Shown here one piece after another: positions 45,570-54,057 of a stretch of DNA of 64,000 nt. The translations under genes were made by a program, and so were the position numbers. Source of the DNA: Anaeromicrobium sediminis (lineage in GTDB: Bacteria; Bacillota; Clostridia; Peptostreptococcales; Thermotaleaceae). Below the pieces are notes generated by a model, which worked only from the letters and a program-made list of their open reading frames with translations, did no database searches and was not told the origin of the DNA. How positions within the stretch are numbered: position 1 is the stretch's first letter; each line of letters begins with the position of its first letter. Location of the stretch: assembly GCF_002270055.1 (NCBI RefSeq), contig NZ_NIBG01000010.1, positions 30,989-94,988 of the forward strand. The letters are read 5' to 3'.

Positions 45570-46364
45570 TTACTTAGCATATTTAAACACTTTAGTTATT
45601 TTATGTGCCATTATGTTAATAAGCACTACTAGCATTATTAATAGAGTTGCCGTAGCAAATGATTCCTCAAAGGAAACTCCTTCTTTAGCTAGAACATATA
45701 GGTGAACAGAAAGACTTCTTCCAGAACTAAATATGCCCTCTGGTACCCTAGGAACCATTCCTGCTGTTAAGTATACAGCTGCCGTCTCACCTACAATTCT
45801 TCCTATAGTTAAAATTACAGCTCCCATGATTCCAGGTATTGCACTTGGTAGCACAACCTTTCTTATGGTAGTTAATTTAGTTGCACCTAATGCTAGAGAT
45901 CCTTCTCTATAAGCCATAGGTACAGATTTTAAAGCTTCTTCTGAAGTTCTTATTATGGTAGGTAATACCATAATACTTAAGGTTATGGATCCTGCTAATA
46001 TGGAAAATCCAAACTTTAAAAAAGTTACGAAAAATATCATACCAAACAATCCAAATATTATGGATGGTATCCCTGCTAAAGACTCTACTGCAAATCTAAT
46101 AAACTTAATAAATTTTCCTTCTTTAGCATACTCTACTAGATATATGGCAGCACATATTCCTATAGGAACAGATATGCTTATGGATGATAAAATAATATAA
46201 CACGTACTAATTACCATTGGAAAGATGCCACTTAAAAAGTGTAAGTTTATGGCTCCTATCCCCTTTGATACTATATAACCTATTATTGAAAGAAATATTG
46301 CACTAGTTAGCAAAGCTCCTCCAATCACCACATTTTTCAATATTTTATCCTTAACTTTTTTCAT
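45570..46364 (-). CDS. pstA: Phosphate ABC transporter permease PstA
   Basis: Membrane subunit of the phosphate importer, 264 residues, with about six membrane helices and the ABC permease EAA loop ([20 protein letters not shown]). The start codon overlaps the pstC stop by one base (TAATG), indicating translational coupling. It pairs with PstC to form the channel. Confidence 0.96.
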   Translation of the reverse strand: MKKVKDKILKNVVIGGALLTSAIFLSIIGYIVSKGIGAINLHFLSGIFPMVISTCYIILSSISISVPIGICAAIYLVEYAKEGKFIKFIRFAVESLAGIPSIIFGLFGMIFFVTFLKFGFSILAGSITLSIMVLPTIIRTSEEALKSVPMAYREGSLALGATKLTTIRKVVLPSAIPGIMGAVILTIGRIVGETAAVYLTAGMVPRVPEGIFSSGRSLSVHLYVLAKEGVSFEESFATATLLIMLVVLINIMAHKITKVFKYAK

Positions 46365-47287
46365 TACGCTTCACTCCTATATACAGTAAAAGTAATTAAA
46401 CAATTCAGTAACATTATGAACATGAAAAGTACAGCTCCTGTAGCAAATAAGGCTTCTTGATGTAATCCAAAGGCATATCCCATTTCTATGGCTATATTAG
46501 CCGTTAGTGTACGAACTGGTGCCACTATGGATTTAGGAATAAGAGGTGTATTTCCAGCTACTAGGATTATTGCCATAGTTTCACCTACTGCTCTTCCTAT
46601 ACCTAGTATTACAGATGTTAATATTCCTGACTTTGCCGCTGGTAGTATAACTTTAAAGACAGTCTCCATATAAGATGCTCCCAATGCAAGTGATCCTTCT
46701 TTATAAGCTTTTGGCACTGCTTTTATACTACTCTCAGAAATACGAGTAACAGTTGGAAGTATCATAATCCCTAGCACTATACCACCTGCTAATAAACTAT
46801 TTCCTCCTCCAGGACCACCTAATGTATCGTTGATGAAAGGAACTATAACCATCAGACCGAAAAATCCATATACAACAGATGGAATAGCACTTAATAACTC
46901 TACTATGTTTTCAACTACTTTAGCATACTTCTTATTTCCCACTTCTCCTATATAAACAGCTGTACACACTCCAATTGGAACTCCTATTACAATTGCTAAT
47001 ATAGTTACTAATATAGAACCTATAATCATAGGAAATATTCCGTATAAATCTGCCGATGGCATCCACTCTCCACCTATGAAGAAGTTTTTCACTCCAATTT
47101 CATAAATTGCCGGTAGACCTTCTACAAAGATATAGGCACTTATAATGAAGACCCATAGAATACTTACTACTGCACTGAATTTAAATAAATTTGTAAATAC
47201 ATATTCTATAATATCTTCCTTTTTAATCGAAAGTCTTTTTCCTTTTATTGTTTTTCTATCCACTAATCTGCCTATAAACTCAGACAT
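46364..47287 (-). CDS. pstC: Phosphate ABC transporter permease PstC
   Basis: Membrane subunit of the phosphate importer, 307 residues. The N-terminal cytoplasmic segment is followed by six membrane helices, and the EAA loop reads [20 protein letters not shown]. The segment GEWMPSADLYGIFPMIIGSI is typical of PstC. ATG 47287 has AAGGAG upstream. It is the first gene of the coupled pstC-pstA-pstB unit, separated from the response regulator by a strong terminator, so pstCAB probably has its own promoter or depends on read-through. Confidence 0.96.
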   Translation of the reverse strand: MSEFIGRLVDRKTIKGKRLSIKKEDIIEYVFTNLFKFSAVVSILWVFIISAYIFVEGLPAIYEIGVKNFFIGGEWMPSADLYGIFPMIIGSILVTILAIVIGVPIGVCTAVYIGEVGNKKYAKVVENIVELLSAIPSVVYGFFGLMVIVPFINDTLGGPGGGNSLLAGGIVLGIMILPTVTRISESSIKAVPKAYKEGSLALGASYMETVFKVILPAAKSGILTSVILGIGRAVGETMAIILVAGNTPLIPKSIVAPVRTLTANIAIEMGYAFGLHQEALFATGAVLFMFIMLLNCLITFTVYRSEA

Positions 47288-47441
47288 TTTAATCAGCTCC
47301 TTTATTTTCTTGACCTAGTTTTATTTTAGACCCTTTTTATTATGTTATATTAAATTCAATGTAAAGTTTTTGTTAAGTTTTGTAGTATTTTTAATAAAAA
47401 AACATAATATAGCTTTGGAAATTTATAGTCTTCTAGTAATT

Positions 47442-47485
47442 AAAAAACACTATTAAAGGTTTTTCTACCTTTAATAGTGTTTTTT
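47442..47485 (-). terminator. Terminator after the response regulator gene
   Basis: A 19-bp perfect stem (AAAAAACACTATTAAAGGT and its complement), one of the strongest in the window. It touches the stop codon at 47484. Confidence 0.85.
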
Positions 47486-48176
47486 ACTTCACAGAAAGTT
47501 TGTATCCTACTCCCCTTAAAGTTCTAATATAAGAGGAAACCTTACTACCTTCTAATTTTTTTCTTAAATTTCTAATATGTACATCTACTGTTCTAGTTTC
47601 GCCATAATAGTCATAACCCCATATTTTCTCTAAAAGACTCTCCCTAGTAAATACTTTTTCCTTGTTTTTAACTAATAATAGTAGTAATTCAAATTCCTTC
47701 TTTGGAAGATCTATCTTCTTATCATCTATACTCACTTCACGAGATTCTTCATTTATTTTTATATCTTCTATAATTATTTCCCCAGTTTCCTCTTTCTTTT
47801 CCTCATACGATTCACTTCTTCTTAAGACGGCTTTTATCCTAGCTATTAATTCTCTAATCCTAAAGGGTTTAGTTATGTAATCATCTGCCCCCACTTCCAG
47901 TCCAATAACTGTGTCAATTTCTTCTCCTTTTGCCGTAACCATTATAACTGGAAGATTTTTTTTCTTCTCTTTAATTATTTTTAAGGTCTCTATTCCATCT
48001 AAAATAGGTAACATTACATCTAAAAGGACTAAATCTATATTTTGATCTAATTTTCCTATGGCCTCTTGCCCATCTTCTGCAGTAACAACTGAAAATCCAT
48101 TGCTTTCTAAATTATATTTTAAAAGTTCTAGTATATGAATTTCATCATCAACAACTAATATATTTTTTTCTTTCAT
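47484..48176 (-). CDS. PhoB/PhoP-type OmpR-family response regulator
   Basis: DNA-binding response regulator, 230 residues. The receiver domain has VDDE near residues 8-11, the phospho-acceptor Asp in DLVLLDVMLPILDG (about 53), Thr in VTAKGEE and Lys in YITKPF. The winged-helix domain has the OmpR pattern FELLLLLVKNKEKVFTRE and RTVDVHIRNLRKKL. The position between pstS and pstC suggests that it controls phosphate uptake. No histidine kinase gene (PhoR) adjoins it, so its partner must be elsewhere. Confidence 0.92.
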   Translation of the reverse strand: MKEKNILVVDDEIHILELLKYNLESNGFSVVTAEDGQEAIGKLDQNIDLVLLDVMLPILDGIETLKIIKEKKKNLPVIMVTAKGEEIDTVIGLEVGADDYITKPFRIRELIARIKAVLRRSESYEEKKEETGEIIIEDIKINEESREVSIDDKKIDLPKKEFELLLLLVKNKEKVFTRESLLEKIWGYDYYGETRTVDVHIRNLRKKLEGSKVSSYIRTLRGVGYKLSVK

Positions 48177-48260
48177 GTTCTCACCGCCTCTATATTATTA
48201 ATTCCCACTTACTATAATAATATAATAATATTAAATCCATGTTAAATTCCGGTATTTTTA

Positions 48261-48295
48261 AAGAAGGTTCAACCCTATTAGGGTTGAACCTTCTT
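48261..48295 (-). terminator. Terminator after pstS
   Basis: AAGAAGGTTCAACCCT pairs with AGGGTTGAACCTTCTT: a 16-bp stem, 3-nt loop. Its effect would be to make pstS more abundant than the downstream genes. Confidence 0.8.
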
Positions 48296-48299
48296 TTAT

Positions 48300-49142
48300 C
48301 TATTTATTCACAGATATATATTTTTTAGCCACTATTTCTTGTCCCTTTTGGCTCATGATAAAGTCTAAATAAGCTTTTACTTCTTCACTAACTTCTCCGT
48401 TAGTTAACATAAGTAGTGGTCTAGATATTGTATATTCTCCACTTTTAATAGTTTCAACAGAAGGCTCTACACCATCAACATTAACAACTGAGATACTTTC
48501 ATCTACATATCCTAGTGAAACATATCCTATAGCATATTCTTTGCTAGCCACGTTTGCCTTTACTGCACCATTACCTTCTGCTACTAGGGCGTCCCTCTTT
48601 ACGATACTTACTTTTTTACCTTCTGCATTTTTTTCTTGTAACTTAGCTAATTCTTCAAAGGCACCTCTAGTACCAGATCCAGCTTCTCTACTTACAACAA
48701 TGATGTTAGCATCGTCTCCACCAACTTCACTCCAGTTAGTGATCTTTCCTGTAAATATATCCTTCACTTGATCCTTCGTTAACTCAACCTTATTTTTAGG
48801 ATTAGTTACAACGGCAATTCCATCATATGCAATAACATGTTCTGTTAAATTCCATTCTTTTTCCTTTTCTTTTAATTGTCTTGATGCCATACCTATATCT
48901 GCACTTTTATCATACGCTGCCTTTACTCCTGCTGATGAACCTATTCCCTGTACATTTATTTTAATATTAGGATTTTCCTTTTCAAATTCATCTGCCACAC
49001 TTTGTGCTACAACTGTTACTGTAGTAGACCCTATTACTTCTACTTCTTTATTTTCCACTCCTGCTTCCTTCTTAGATCCACATCCTACTAATGTTGCCAT
49101 TAAAAGGCCTATAATTAATACTGACTTCATTATTTTTTTCAT
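48300..49142 (-). CDS. pstS: Phosphate ABC transporter substrate-binding lipoprotein PstS
   Basis: Binds phosphate outside the cell for the PstCAB importer. The 280-residue product has a lipoprotein signal peptide with lipobox LVGC (Cys at residue 21). The phosphate-binding segments are IGSTTVTVVAQ, GSSAGVKAA, VVSREAGSGTRGAFEEL and GNGAVKANVAS. ATG 49142 lies behind GGGAGGA. It is the first gene of the pst cluster in the direction of transcription and ends at a strong hairpin. Confidence 0.96.
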   Translation of the reverse strand: MKKIMKSVLIIGLLMATLVGCGSKKEAGVENKEVEVIGSTTVTVVAQSVADEFEKENPNIKINVQGIGSSAGVKAAYDKSADIGMASRQLKEKEKEWNLTEHVIAYDGIAVVTNPKNKVELTKDQVKDIFTGKITNWSEVGGDDANIIVVSREAGSGTRGAFEELAKLQEKNAEGKKVSIVKRDALVAEGNGAVKANVASKEYAIGYVSLGYVDESISVVNVDGVEPSVETIKSGEYTISRPLLMLTNGEVSEEVKAYLDFIMSQKGQEIVAKKYISVNK

Positions 49143-49269
49143 TTCTTATTTTCCTCCCTTTATTTAAAGCTTTTATTTGCAACTTTTTTTTACTACACTA
49201 ATAAATTAACATCCTATTGTTAGGCTAAAATAAAGGAAATGTAAATTCTATGTTAAGATGAAGATTAAT

Positions 49270-49300
49270 TTTAAGAAACACTAGCATGTGGTGCTGTTCC
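49270..49300 (-). other. Putative attachment-site junction, right end of the intervening element
   Basis: On the minus strand the ATPase frame (ACAGCACCACATG) runs into CTAGTGTTTCTTAA, which is unrelated to the family. It shares CATG with the left junction. The two element ends put together show weak dyad symmetry (TTAA...CAC...AG arms), as expected for a serine-recombinase attP. Confidence 0.65.
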
Positions 49301-49570
49301 ATCTAAAAACGCAACCTTTAACTTTGGAATAACTAGACCATCTAAAGAATTGTTGTCTGAAGAACACTGATGAAACTCCACATCATATCCTAGGTCTACC
49401 ATCTCATATCCTAATTTCTTCATAAAAGATGACTTGCCAACACCAGGCCCACCTTTAATAACATATTTTCTATTAGCAGATGTATCTATTATATGGTCAT
49501 AATATGAGTAAAAACCCTTTCCTGTATTGCCCCCTGGAAACACACGCTTTATATGGCCTTTTTTTACCAT
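49271..49570 (-). pseudogene. N-terminal part of a split P-loop ATPase gene (PRK06851-like)
   Basis: Codes for 99 residues: MVKKGHIKRVFPGGN, a Walker A motif KGGPGVGKSSFM, and SLDGLVIPKLKVAFLDGTAPH, then four unrelated residues and a stop. Homology to the paralogue at 37592 stops at the CATG (49285-49288), exactly where the C-terminal piece at 33717-34523 begins. ATG 49570 has a GGAGG site, and a promoter-like TTGCAC-N17-AATAAT lies upstream on the minus strand. The truncated product keeps the ATP-binding loop but lacks the rest of the fold. It looks like the 5' half of a gene interrupted by the element. Confidence 0.82.
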
Positions 49571-49700
49571 AATACTACCTCCTTAATAATATATTTTTCC
49601 TCATACTAATCAGATTATTTAGTTTCATATAGTATGGTGCAAGTCCTGTCATAAAAATATATAAAATACCAAATAGTTTCCTATATATATGCTTTTTTAT

Positions 49701-49729
49701 TTGACAAAGGACAATAATAGTAATAATAT
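49701..49729 (+). promoter_or_regulatory. Promoter of the GlnL/YcbB-type regulator gene
   Basis: TTGACA at 49701-49706, a 17-bp spacer, TAATAT at 49724-49729, with a leader of about 45 nt to the ATG at 49782. Confidence 0.75.
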
Positions 49730-49781
49730 CATTTACAGACTACTATTATTAGTACATTTTAATAGGAAAAGGAGTTTATTT

Positions 49782-50654
49782 ATGAATTGTAAATTTCTAA
49801 TAATTCAAGAAAATATAAATACTATTAATTTTTTAAAATCCATAATATTAGATGAAACTTTAGGAAACATTGTAGAAATACTACAAAAGGGCAAATATGC
49901 TTCTGAAGAAATATTATTTTATAAACCAGATATAGTAATCATTGATTATCGGATAGGTAAAAAAAATGCTCTCGAGATAGTAAAGGAAGTCCATTCACAA
50001 GAAAAAAATATTACCTTTGTATTATTTTCCTACGAACATGATGAAGAGATCATTTCAAAATCCTTTAAATCAGGAATCAGATTTTTCATTAGGAATCCTA
50101 TAACTTATACGGAAATGTACTATACCTTAAAAGAAATATGCAATCACATACAATTGGAAAAAACTTTGTCCATAATTAAGGGAGCCCTTTCTAATACTAC
50201 AGAAAAACCGCCTACTCCAGTTTTAGATTTACCAACACAAATTTCTAATATCTTAACCGATTTAGGAATAATTAGTGAAACTGGCACTAGGGATCTTATT
50301 CGTACTATAGAAATAATCTGTGAACATAAAAGGCATGGTTCTAGCATTAAATATCAACTACAAGATATATACCTGGAACTAGCTAAAGAAAAGTCCGAGG
50401 CAAATAGTCAATCTATAAATACCAAATCAATAGAACAACGAATTAGGAGATCTGTCTTAAAAGCTCTCCATTCCATAGCTCAATTGGGAATTGATGACTA
50501 TTATAATGCCAAATTCAATGAATATGCCACAAGATTATTTGACTTCAAACAAGTAAAACAGGAAATGTTACATATAAATGATTCTAATCAAAGTCGTGGA
50601 AAAGTGAATATCAAAAAATTTATTGAAGGAATTATATCTTGTTTGAATTTTTAG
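49782..50654 (+). CDS. GlnL/YcbB-type response regulator
   Basis: Transcription regulator, 290 residues. The receiver domain has the phospho-acceptor Asp at about 55 (DIVIIDYRIG), although the usual acidic pair is reduced to QEN. The C-terminal half matches the YcbB DNA-binding domain of Bacillus GlnL (GTRDLIRTIEIICEHKRHGS, RIRRSVLKALHSIAQLGIDD). ATG 49782 has AAAGGAG upstream; the frame opens earlier, at 49689, without support. No sensor kinase adjoins. The next gene, gltS, moves glutamate, in line with GlnL control of glutamine and glutamate use in Bacillus. Confidence 0.85.
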   Translation: MNCKFLIIQENINTINFLKSIILDETLGNIVEILQKGKYASEEILFYKPDIVIIDYRIGKKNALEIVKEVHSQEKNITFVLFSYEHDEEIISKSFKSGIRFFIRNPITYTEMYYTLKEICNHIQLEKTLSIIKGALSNTTEKPPTPVLDLPTQISNILTDLGIISETGTRDLIRTIEIICEHKRHGSSIKYQLQDIYLELAKEKSEANSQSINTKSIEQRIRRSVLKALHSIAQLGIDDYYNAKFNEYATRLFDFKQVKQEMLHINDSNQSRGKVNIKKFIEGIISCLNF

Positions 50655-50801
50655 ATAATTGAATGCACTTATTCATCTTCCCACTTTCTATTGAATAATT
50701 TAAATTTTATGTGTCAGAAAGTGTAGGATTTTGTTATTTTACGTATATTTCCAATATAATAGGATATGTAAGTAACAACAAAATTCAAGGAGGTTGACAA
50801 A

Positions 50802-51998
50802 ATGATATTTGAACTAGATATGATACAAACTACGGCACTAGCTGTTGTTGTATTACTTGTAGGACAGTTTATAAGAAAAAGAGTTAGTTCTCTAGAAAAA
50901 TTCTGTATTCCTGCCCCTGTTATAGGTGGACTTATTTTCGCAATACTTTCTTTAGTTTTAAAACAAGCTGGTATTTTAGAATTTAACTTTGATGGTACTC
51001 TTAAAAAAGTACTAATGACTGCATTCTTCACTACAGTAGGTTTTACTGCTAGTTTTAAATTATTAAAAAAGGGTGGAGTTCAAGTTCTTATGTTTTTAGG
51101 ACTAGCAACTGTACTAGTTACACTTCAAAACATCGTTGGTGTTAGTTTAGCTAAGGTTTTCGGACTTAACCAATTATTAGGTCTTTCTACAGGTTCTGTT
51201 CCAATGACTGGAGGACACGGAACATCAGGTGCATTTGCTCCTTTATTTGAAAATGCAGGTGCAAGTGGTGCTACCACTGTAGCCATGGCTTCAGCTACTT
51301 TCGGACTTATCTGTGGTAGTATGCTTGGAGGACCAATTGCAAAGAGATTAATCGAAAAGAACAATTTACTTAAAGCCTGTAAAAATTCAGATGGAAATGA
51401 AAAGGTTTCCACAACTGAAAAAGTGGCATCAACACTTATTCCAGAAAATTTATTCTCTGCAGCAATGCAAATTATAATAGCAATGGGATTAGGTACAGTA
51501 TTATCATCTTTATTACAAAAGACTGGTATGACATTCCCATCTTATATAGGTGCCATGTTCGCAGCAGCTATAATGAGAAATATTTCAGATGCAGTAGCTT
51601 CATATGAATTACCATCTGAAGAAATTGATATACTTGGAAACATATCTTTATCATTATTCTTAGCAATGGCTCTTATGGGATTAAAATTATGGCAATTAGC
51701 TGACTTAGCAGGCCCAATGCTTGCAATGTTAGTAGCTCAAGCAGTACTTATGGCTACATTTGCATACTTCGTTACATTCAACTTAATGGGTAGAAACTAC
51801 GATGCTGCCGTATTAGCTGGTGGTCACTGTGGTTTCGGAATGGGTGCTACTCCAAATGCAATAGCAAACATGGAAGCTATTTCATCTAAGTATGGACCAG
51901 CTCCAGCAGCATTCTTTATTATCCCTCTAGTAGGAAGTTTGTTCATAGATTTCTTCAATGCAGGTATAATAACATTCTTTATGAATTTAGTTAGATAA
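50802..51998 (+). CDS. gltS: Sodium/glutamate symporter GltS
   Basis: Takes up glutamate with sodium. The 398-residue product has about ten membrane helices and the GltS signatures CIPAPVIGGLIFAI, VPMTGGHGTSGAFAP and GHCGFGMGATPNAIANM, which form the two re-entrant loops. ATG 50802 follows AAGGAGG. A promoter-like TTGTTA-N18-TATAAT lies at 50731-50760. The gene has higher-expression codon use than its neighbours. It lies downstream of the GlnL-like regulator, which may control it (inference). Confidence 0.96.
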   Translation: MIFELDMIQTTALAVVVLLVGQFIRKRVSSLEKFCIPAPVIGGLIFAILSLVLKQAGILEFNFDGTLKKVLMTAFFTTVGFTASFKLLKKGGVQVLMFLGLATVLVTLQNIVGVSLAKVFGLNQLLGLSTGSVPMTGGHGTSGAFAPLFENAGASGATTVAMASATFGLICGSMLGGPIAKRLIEKNNLLKACKNSDGNEKVSTTEKVASTLIPENLFSAAMQIIIAMGLGTVLSSLLQKTGMTFPSYIGAMFAAAIMRNISDAVASYELPSEEIDILGNISLSLFLAMALMGLKLWQLADLAGPMLAMLVAQAVLMATFAYFVTFNLMGRNYDAAVLAGGHCGFGMGATPNAIANMEAISSKYGPAPAAFFIIPLVGSLFIDFFNAGIITFFMNLVR

Positions 51999-52018
51999 TT
52001 TCAAAAAAAATTTTAAAA

Positions 52019-52050
52019 AAGCTTTGTCTAATTAGACAAAGCTTTTTTTA
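52019..52050 (+). terminator. gltS terminator
   Basis: AAGCTTTGTCTA / TAGACAAAGCTT stem with T7 on the plus strand. Confidence 0.88.
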
Positions 52051-52096
52051 GTATGGTTTTTTTCACCTTCGGAAATACTATTTTTGAGGTGATTAT

Positions 52097-53110
52097 ATGT
52101 TTAAAAGCAAAAACTTTTTTGTTTTCATATTAATAACTGCCATGTTATTCACATCAACAGCTTGTACTAAAAAGGCCAAGAAACCTAGTCCCGAAGAAGA
52201 AGAAGCAAAAAAAATACCTGAAATTATAAAGGAACTAGAAAAACAAATTTTGACAGTTACATATATGGCAGATTTAGTGCCATATTATGAAAGGTCAGTT
52301 AAACAAAGGGAGGAATTAGCAAAAAAAGAACTGCAGGAAGAAATTTTAAAAAAGGGTTCTACCTCTAAAGAATCTAATTCTAAATCTTCCGAAGAATCTG
52401 GTGATAGTAAGGAATCTGGCGGCTCTGAAGAAGGCGGTAAAGAGGGAGGAAAATCACCTAATCAAGTCCAAGATAAACCTGATCCTTTAATGTTTCAGGA
52501 AATGCTATTAGCTGATGTAATAAAAGAAGAAAAAGTTTTAGAAGAAGATAAAGATGCTAAAAAAGTTCCTCAAGATTTAAATGAAGTTTGGAAGAAAATA
52601 AGTGATACGGTTATAAAGCTTCATCAAACTTGGAATACCTTAGAACCTATGCTATTATCAAAAAATGCCGCTTCTGTGTCTATACTTGAGTTTGATAAGA
52701 ATCTGGAGTTATTAACTAAACATTCATTGAACCATGATTATTTTAATACTATTTTACTATCTAACAGATTGACTTATTGTCTTGCTGAATTTACGGCCTA
52801 TGGTAAAGCTAAAATTCCACCAACCGTATATTCTCTTAAATATTTTTTACGTGATTCCATCTTAAAGGCTGCTAAGGGAGATTTTGCAGGGTCTAAAGAG
52901 GATCTAGCAATCATAGAAGCTCAAAGCGTTAATGTGAAAAATAAACTAAAGGGAAAAAATGCTAAGATAATCATTGAAAAGTTTGAAGCTTCTATAAAAA
53001 ATTTAAACGATGCCATTGATCAAAAGGATGTTAATCTAATCAAAATAAACGCCAGTATAGTAATGAAAAATGTAATTTCCATGGCTAATGATATAGAATC
53101 TCAAATTTAA
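52097..53110 (+). CDS. Hypothetical lipoprotein
   Basis: 337 residues and not recognised. A lipoprotein signal peptide has lipobox FTSTAC with the Cys near residue 23. A Glu/Lys-rich helical region follows, then a low-complexity Ser/Gly/Glu linker (about 88-120), then a helical domain (LNEVWKKISDTVIKLHQTWN) and a C-terminal helical bundle. The pattern suggests a surface lipoprotein with two alpha-helical domains. ATG 52097 follows GAGGTG. It is a single gene with its own terminator. Confidence 0.65.
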   Translation: MFKSKNFFVFILITAMLFTSTACTKKAKKPSPEEEEAKKIPEIIKELEKQILTVTYMADLVPYYERSVKQREELAKKELQEEILKKGSTSKESNSKSSEESGDSKESGGSEEGGKEGGKSPNQVQDKPDPLMFQEMLLADVIKEEKVLEEDKDAKKVPQDLNEVWKKISDTVIKLHQTWNTLEPMLLSKNAASVSILEFDKNLELLTKHSLNHDYFNTILLSNRLTYCLAEFTAYGKAKIPPTVYSLKYFLRDSILKAAKGDFAGSKEDLAIIEAQSVNVKNKLKGKNAKIIIEKFEASIKNLNDAIDQKDVNLIKINASIVMKNVISMANDIESQI

Positions 53111-53136
53111 AAAAGTCTTCCAAAAGGAAGACTTTT
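53111..53136 (+). terminator. Lipoprotein gene terminator
   Basis: AAAAGTCTTCC / GGAAGACTTTT stem followed by T-run, immediately after the stop codon. Confidence 0.85.
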
Positions 53137-53180
53137 TTACTTACTAGGGAACCATAAGGTCGCATATGAAGTATGCTTTT
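53137..53180. repeat. Dispersed structured repeat, family 1, internally deleted copy
   Basis: Keeps CTTACTAGG from one end of family 1 and GGAACCATAAGGTCGCAT plus a T-run from the other; the middle of about 110 bp is missing. It ends at the nadE stop codon. Confidence 0.55.
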
Positions 53181-53936
53181 TTATTTTTCTGGTGCAGGTG
53201 GCATTTTTCTTTTATGTTCTGTTTTTCTATGTAGATTTTCTATAACTTCTCTGTCCTTTTGTGGAATTTCTTTTCCTTCTATTAAATCATCTATCATATC
53301 GTACGTTGTACCCATTTCCTTTTCGTCTGTTTGTCCTTCCCATAGGCCAGCTGATGGGGCTCTATCTAATACACTCTTAGGTACGCCCAATACTCTAGCC
53401 CACTCATATACGTCTCTTTTTAATAGGTTAGCAATCGGTAGTATATCTACTCCACCATCTCCATATTTAGTAAAATATCCTGTATATACTTCAGCAGCAT
53501 TATCAGTTCCTGCCACTAAATAATTTTTAGTATTAGCAATAGCATATATAGTACTCATTCTAAGTCTAGCTCTTAAATTAGCATCACTTAATCTTGCTGG
53601 TGTTTTATCATCTATAAGATTTTTGTCCATTAAATTATTTGTAATTTGGTCGAATAAACTTTCATGAATTTGAGTTAAGTCCACTTCTACAGAGTCAATG
53701 CCACAACCATTAACCACAGCTAATGCATCTTCTTTGTCTTTAGGATTACTTTTACAAGGCAGTATTACTCCTATAGAATTATTAGGGCATGCCTTTTTAA
53801 TTAAATAAGCCACTACTGCAGAATCTATACCACCAGAGACCCCTACTATTAACCCTTTAGTCCCCGATTCATTAACCATTTTTCTAAGCCACTGTACTAC
53901 TTTATCAATATCTTTTTCTATATGTTTTTTCATCAT
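53181..53936 (-). CDS. nadE: NH3-dependent NAD+ synthetase
   Basis: Amidates nicotinate adenine dinucleotide to NAD+ using ammonia and ATP. The 251-residue product carries the ATP-pyrophosphatase P-loop GVSGGIDSAVVAYL, the segment NLRARLRMSTIYAIAN, and the NaAD-binding part VAGTDNAAEVYTGYFTKYGD. There is no glutaminase domain, so the enzyme depends on ammonia. Two ATGs (53936, 53933) follow GGAAAG; either may serve. The 3' end abuts a truncated copy of repeat family 1. Confidence 0.95.
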   Translation of the reverse strand: MMKKHIEKDIDKVVQWLRKMVNESGTKGLIVGVSGGIDSAVVAYLIKKACPNNSIGVILPCKSNPKDKEDALAVVNGCGIDSVEVDLTQIHESLFDQITNNLMDKNLIDDKTPARLSDANLRARLRMSTIYAIANTKNYLVAGTDNAAEVYTGYFTKYGDGGVDILPIANLLKRDVYEWARVLGVPKSVLDRAPSAGLWEGQTDEKEMGTTYDMIDDLIEGKEIPQKDREVIENLHRKTEHKRKMPPAPEK

Positions 53937-54013
53937 GAATCTTTCCTTTCTTTTTTCCTATATGTTGAATTATACCATACAAAAAAGATTTTTTAATAGG
54001 GTTTTTAGTTATT

Positions 54014-54057
54014 ATAAGAGAAAAAGCATGGGCCTATTCACCATGCTTTTTCTCTTA
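54014..54057 (-). terminator. cysK terminator
   Basis: A stem of about 17 bp (AAGAGAAAAAGCATGG and complement) starting at the cysK stop codon. Confidence 0.85.

Larger units (their letters stand above)
34524..49284. mobile_element. Putative 14.8-kb site-specifically integrated element splitting an ATPase gene
   Basis: Removing 14,765 bp between the two CATG copies restores one ATPase frame of about 362 codons reading D-G-T-A-P-H-V-V-D-P across the join, the sequence expected from the paralogue (DGTGVHAVEP). The interval carries a large serine recombinase (38734-40248), an intact ATPase paralogue, PHA synthesis genes, a chemoreceptor, an alkyl sulfatase and a pst phosphate cluster. The layout recalls skin-type intervening sequences of spore formers. 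Weak points: the recombinase lies well inside, not at an end, and the pst genes are usually core genes. Confidence 0.7.
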
